Below are positions 7,829 through 9,666 of a stretch of 9,666 nt of DNA, piece after piece; position 1 is the first letter of the stretch; every line of letters starts with the position of its first letter. The position numbers and the translations under genes were made by a program. The notes beneath the pieces were generated by a model. That model searched no databases and was not told the origin of the DNA. It saw only the letters and a program-made list of their open reading frames with translations. The DNA comes from an uncultured Gammaproteobacteria bacterium (GTDB taxonomy: Bacteria > Pseudomonadota > Gammaproteobacteria > SZUA-140), in assembly GCA_945788675.1 (NCBI GenBank), contig CALZMY010000291.1, positions 1 through 9,666 on the forward strand, read 5' to 3'.

Positions 7829-7865
7829 GAGATGAGCGTGGGTATAAGCAAAGAGCGCTCATCTC
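7829..7865 (+). other. Stem-loop 3' of the SDR gene
   Basis: GAGATGAGCG (7829-7838) and CGCTCATCTC (7856-7865) form a perfect 10-bp stem with a 17-base loop, 35 bases after the SDR stop codon. The right arm includes part of the palindrome GAGCGCTC (7853-7860). No T-run follows, so it is not a classical Rho-independent terminator. It may stabilise the 3' end or be an operator. Confidence 0.5.
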
Positions 7866-7875
7866 GTGATATTGC

Positions 7876-7895
7876 TAAGGAACCTCTGATTAATT
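7876..7895 (+). repeat. 20-bp repeat, solo left copy
   Basis: TAAGGAACCTCTGATTAATT here is identical to 8800-8819, and matches 8832-8851 in inverted orientation with one mismatch. It resembles the terminal repeat of an insertion sequence or miniature element. The outer pair (7876 to 8851) would bound a 976-bp segment, but no transposase gene is inside. Confidence 0.7.
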
Positions 7896-7911
7896 CTGAG
7901 CGGAAAATAGA

Positions 7912-7938
7912 ATGCTCTGCTAAAAATTAGCAGGGCAT
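7912..7938 (-). terminator. Rho-independent terminator of the 75-aa gene
   Basis: Bases 7912-7923 and 7927-7938 pair over 12 positions (11 Watson-Crick and one T/G) around a 3-base loop. Read on the minus strand, the hairpin begins 12 bases after the stop of the small gene and is followed by TCTATTTT. Confidence 0.65.
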
Positions 7939-7950
7939 GTTAACTCAGTG

Positions 7951-8178
7951 CTAATGTTCTTCTGAGTTGTGACGGCGGGCTGCAATCTTCTGAAAATTAA
8001 TTTCCAGATCCAGCAGATTCCACTGATCGATATCGACGACCGTCCTGGTCCCGTTCAGATACTCAACCACAACCTTTGATAATCTTGAACCGGCATAACT
8101 CACAGCCCAGACCTTCAACAATTGCCCCGACAGATTGACGTACCATGTGCCGACAACCGGTGTTTGCTGAATGGACAT
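7951..8178 (-). CDS. Small conserved-looking protein, 75 aa (possibly DUF6763-like)
   Basis: The product (MSIQQTPVVGTWYVNLSGQ...) has an N-terminal GTWYVNLSGQLLKVWAV motif, then VVVEYLNGTRTVVDIDQW and a charged tail. This short all-beta pattern of the form GxWYxNxxGQ...VEYxxG...DxxxW resembles a family of uncharacterised gammaproteobacterial proteins. I recall it as DUF6763 but could not check this. No function is known to me. The ATG at 8178 is chosen over the one at 8184 because GGAGG (8187-8191) stands 8 bases from the former and only 2 from the latter. It is a single gene with its own terminator and lies between two copies of the 20-bp repeat, so it could be cargo or just an interrupted locus. 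Confidence 0.7.
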   Translation of the reverse strand: MSIQQTPVVGTWYVNLSGQLLKVWAVSYAGSRLSKVVVEYLNGTRTVVDIDQWNLLDLEINFQKIAARRHNSEEH

Positions 8179-8186
8179 AACCATTA

Positions 8187-8191
8187 CCTCC
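8187..8191 (-). promoter_or_regulatory. Strong ribosome binding site deciding the 75-aa gene start
   Basis: GGAGG on the minus strand stands 8 bases from the ATG at 8178 and only 2 bases from the in-frame ATG at 8184, favouring the shorter product. Confidence 0.6.
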
Positions 8192-8798
8192 AGTTACAAA
8201 TAATATTCATCCCTGATGATCGCTAATATCGCCATTCCCTGACTCCTATTATTATAACCGAACTTACATTCTCAACGTCACAATATAAACCACGTACAAT
8301 CAATAGATTATAAAAAGACTACTTCCTGATTGAGGTTGAATTATTCGAAATCTAAAATGAGGCAAATGCGAGCGCGCTGGTGGGGGCTAATCTCAACACT
8401 TCATGTGCTATGACTCGCTGATCCCACCAGCCTACCGCCGATGCCGTTGACGGGTTCAGATTCAGGATCTGATAGCCCTTAGGAGCCGGAGCTTATACTT
8501 TGAGGCCTGACAATCCAAAGACTTACTTGTTTCAATTGCAGTTCATTGCGAAAGAATTACGGACACCAAGGGGATACCTCGAAGGCCAACTCACACGTTG
8601 TTCCACTTTTGTCCCGTTCTGTACCTTTTCATGTTTTCAGTATCACCCCACTCCCGCACTCGGTCGGGCAGGGACACGCGTTGCCGCTTAGTTGTTCCCA
8701 TCCGTCATCGGGCCGCTAGGCGTTAACACCGCAGTAGTGCTCTATGACAGCTATAAATTAACACCAATAAAGCGCGCCGACAACTAATAATGTTTGCG
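8192..8798. other. About 600 bases without a convincing gene, with inverted repeats
   Basis: The left part (8192-8350) is AT-rich and probably holds the promoter of the small minus-strand gene, though I find no clear -35/-10 pair. Further right, GCTGGTGGG (8376-8384) can pair with CCCACCAGC (8423-8431) across a 38-base loop. TCAGAT (8456-8461) can pair with ATCTGA (8467-8472), flanked by GGG/CCC. Bases 8673-8721 contain an imperfect 12-bp inverted repeat (GTTGCCGCTTAG with CTAGGCGTTAAC). A 63-codon frame from a TTG at 8500 to 8691 has no recognisable motif. I could not assign an RNA gene. The segment may be debris from an insertion. Confidence 0.4.
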
Positions 8799-8852
8799 TT
8801 AAGGAACCTCTGATTAATTGTCAGATGATGTAATTAACCAGAGGTTCCTTAA
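8799..8852. mobile_element. 54-bp hairpin element (MITE-like) flanked by TTAA
   Basis: The 21-bp arms at 8799-8819 and 8832-8852 are inverted repeats with a single mismatch and a 12-base loop. The ends TTAAGGAACC and GGTTCCTTAA would fit a miniature element with a TTAA target, although TTAA is itself palindromic and cannot be told from repeat sequence. The left arm is identical over 20 bases to 7876-7895. It lies 26 bases after the stop of the minus-strand cysteine-rich gene and could also act as its 3' hairpin. Confidence 0.55.
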
Positions 8853-8878
8853 TATTATTTTTGACGGCCTCGCTGAGG

Positions 8879-9166
8879 TTAACTGACCAACACAAGTTGT
8901 TTGTGCTGCTCAAGAAATCGGTCTCGCTCTGCCTGATCGATCAGCGCATCTGCTTTGTCAGGGATGATCGTTCTTGAGATCTGGATGCCAACATTACATG
9001 TATTGCACCAGACGATTTTCCAGCCAAATTCAGAATCTTCAAATCCGAAGTACTGGTAATTAAGCCCCGTCGACCCACAGCTTAGACAGGTACATTGTTC
9101 GAGATCGTCATCATTGACAGGCAAGTGCTTTATCCAGTCAAGATAACTGTGTGTGATCACATTCAT
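8879..9166 (-). CDS. Small cysteine-rich protein, candidate immunity protein
   Basis: The 95-aa product has a zinc-ribbon-like cysteine pattern: C25, C27, C30 in EQCTCLSCGSTG and C54, C57 in VWCNTCNVG. There is no signal peptide or membrane helix, so it should be cytoplasmic. Its ATG overlaps the stop of the upstream HExxH-protein gene (ATGA, 4 bases), and AGAGG lies at 9173-9177. A small gene directly after, and coupled to, the C-terminal end of a large protein with a putative enzymatic domain is the standard layout of polymorphic toxin and immunity genes. I therefore infer that it may neutralise the upstream domain. I do not recognise the family by name. A regulator or an unrelated zinc protein remains possible. 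Confidence 0.6.
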   Translation of the reverse strand: MNVITHSYLDWIKHLPVNDDDLEQCTCLSCGSTGLNYQYFGFEDSEFGWKIVWCNTCNVGIQISRTIIPDKADALIDQAERDRFLEQHKQLVLVS

Positions 9167-9666
9167 TCAAACCTCTTTAAACGCCCGGATCTATTTTTCA
9201 AGTAGTACTGCCAGAAACTATCTTCTATACCGTGAGCAGCAATTTCATTTAAATTCAATTGTTCGATCATTCTATCACCGTGCGTATTGGGGTGACCGAA
9301 AATTTCGATCTGCATCACATGAGTACGCTCATGGCCCAGTGTCTTAATCAGATTTTCCAGATTGGTGAATGCATCGGGATAGAGATCAATCATGCCATTG
9401 GGGTGAGTATAGCCAAAGATGTTTTTACCCAGCAGTTCGGGATCTCTTACGATTCTAACCTTTAAACCTTCCAGCCCTATCCCACCTTCAAGTGCGGCAC
9501 GCAATACAAAGCGTTTCTGCATCGGTACTTTTAGCTCGGCATAGATACCGGTGTTGGCTTCACGCCGGAACAGTCCGGTAGCAGTTTTATCAACGACAAT
9601 GCTGGCCACACTTTCCATCAATATTTTTAAATTTTTCGCCTCAATGGGATGAGAGACACGCGACCC
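9163..9666 (-). CDS. C-terminal end of a larger protein with HExxH metallopeptidase domain (candidate toxin)
   Basis: The frame is open to the right edge of the window, so the N-terminus is missing and 167 residues are visible. A TTG and an ATG near 9616-9621 could be internal starts, but the 15 codons before them remain open, and no good ribosome site is obvious there. The domain contains GYTHPNGMIDLYPDAFTN, then LGHERTHVMQ, a zinc-metallopeptidase HExxH motif encoded at 9319-9333. NEIAAHGIEDSFWQYYLKN follows, whose first glutamate, 28 residues after the motif's glutamate, may be the third metal ligand. This resembles metallopeptidase-type C-terminal toxin domains of polymorphic secreted proteins, and more distantly DUF4157 proteins with HELTHVVQ. 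The overlapping small gene downstream supports a toxin/immunity reading. Delivery type (Rhs, type VI, other) cannot be seen. Confidence 0.65.
   Translation of the reverse strand, partial: GSRVSHPIEAKNLKILMESVASIVVDKTATGLFRREANTGIYAELKVPMQKRFVLRAALEGGIGLEGLKVRIVRDPELLGKNIFGYTHPNGMIDLYPDAFTNLENLIKTLGHERTHVMQIEIFGHPNTHGDRMIEQLNLNEIAAHGIEDSFWQYYLKNRSGRLKRFE

Noticed and set aside
8451..8475. tRNA-like T arm (GGTTCAGATTC)
   Set aside because: No matching acceptor, D or anticodon arms are present. The sequence is better explained as a small hairpin.
8500..8691. 63-codon frame starting with TTG on the plus strand
   Set aside because: It has a rare start, only a modest GGAG upstream, no recognisable motif and lies among inverted repeats. 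Not enough support to call a gene.
8673..8721. Possible integron attC site
   Set aside because: The imperfect inverted repeat ends near GCGTTAAC, but the paired RYYYAAC and GTTRRRY core boxes are not present and no integrase is visible.

Overview
The window looks like chromosomal DNA of a gammaproteobacterium. The main evidence is the gene order: an AlgZ-type sensor kinase, an AlgR-type LytTR regulator, then hemC, hemD, hemX and hemY in one direction. This order is familiar from Pseudomonas and related gammaproteobacteria. Base composition is moderate and codon use is even across the left 7.8 kb. I cannot name the genus from sequence alone.

Left part (1-5784, + strand): the 3' end of algZ overlaps algR by 4 bases. 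After a 134-base gap with a consensus -10 box come hemC, hemD, hemX and hemY, tightly packed with overlaps or very short gaps. HemC and HemD make hydroxymethylbilane and uroporphyrinogen III. HemX and HemY are membrane-anchored companion proteins of the same pathway region. The hemD-hemX junction carries a 20-bp tandem duplication of the translation start region, which creates a five-codon minicistron between the two genes.

Middle (5785-7794): a minus-strand ferredoxin-linked flavin reductase converges on hemY and shares a strong hairpin with it. It diverges from a plus-strand atypical SDR (YeeZ-like) gene across a 65-bp region that contains a perfect 12-bp palindrome.

Right part (7795-9666): this is accessory-looking DNA with low gene density. 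A short repeat of about 20 bp occurs three times, twice direct and once inverted. The inner pair forms a 54-bp near-perfect hairpin (8799-8852) resembling a miniature mobile element. Between the outer copies lies a small minus-strand gene of about 75 aa with its own terminator, and about 600 bases without a convincing gene. Beyond the repeats, on the minus strand, is the C-terminal end of a larger protein with an HExxH metallopeptidase motif. It overlaps by 4 bases a 95-aa cysteine-rich protein. This layout suggests a polymorphic toxin C-terminus and its immunity protein, and it is the most interesting part of the window.
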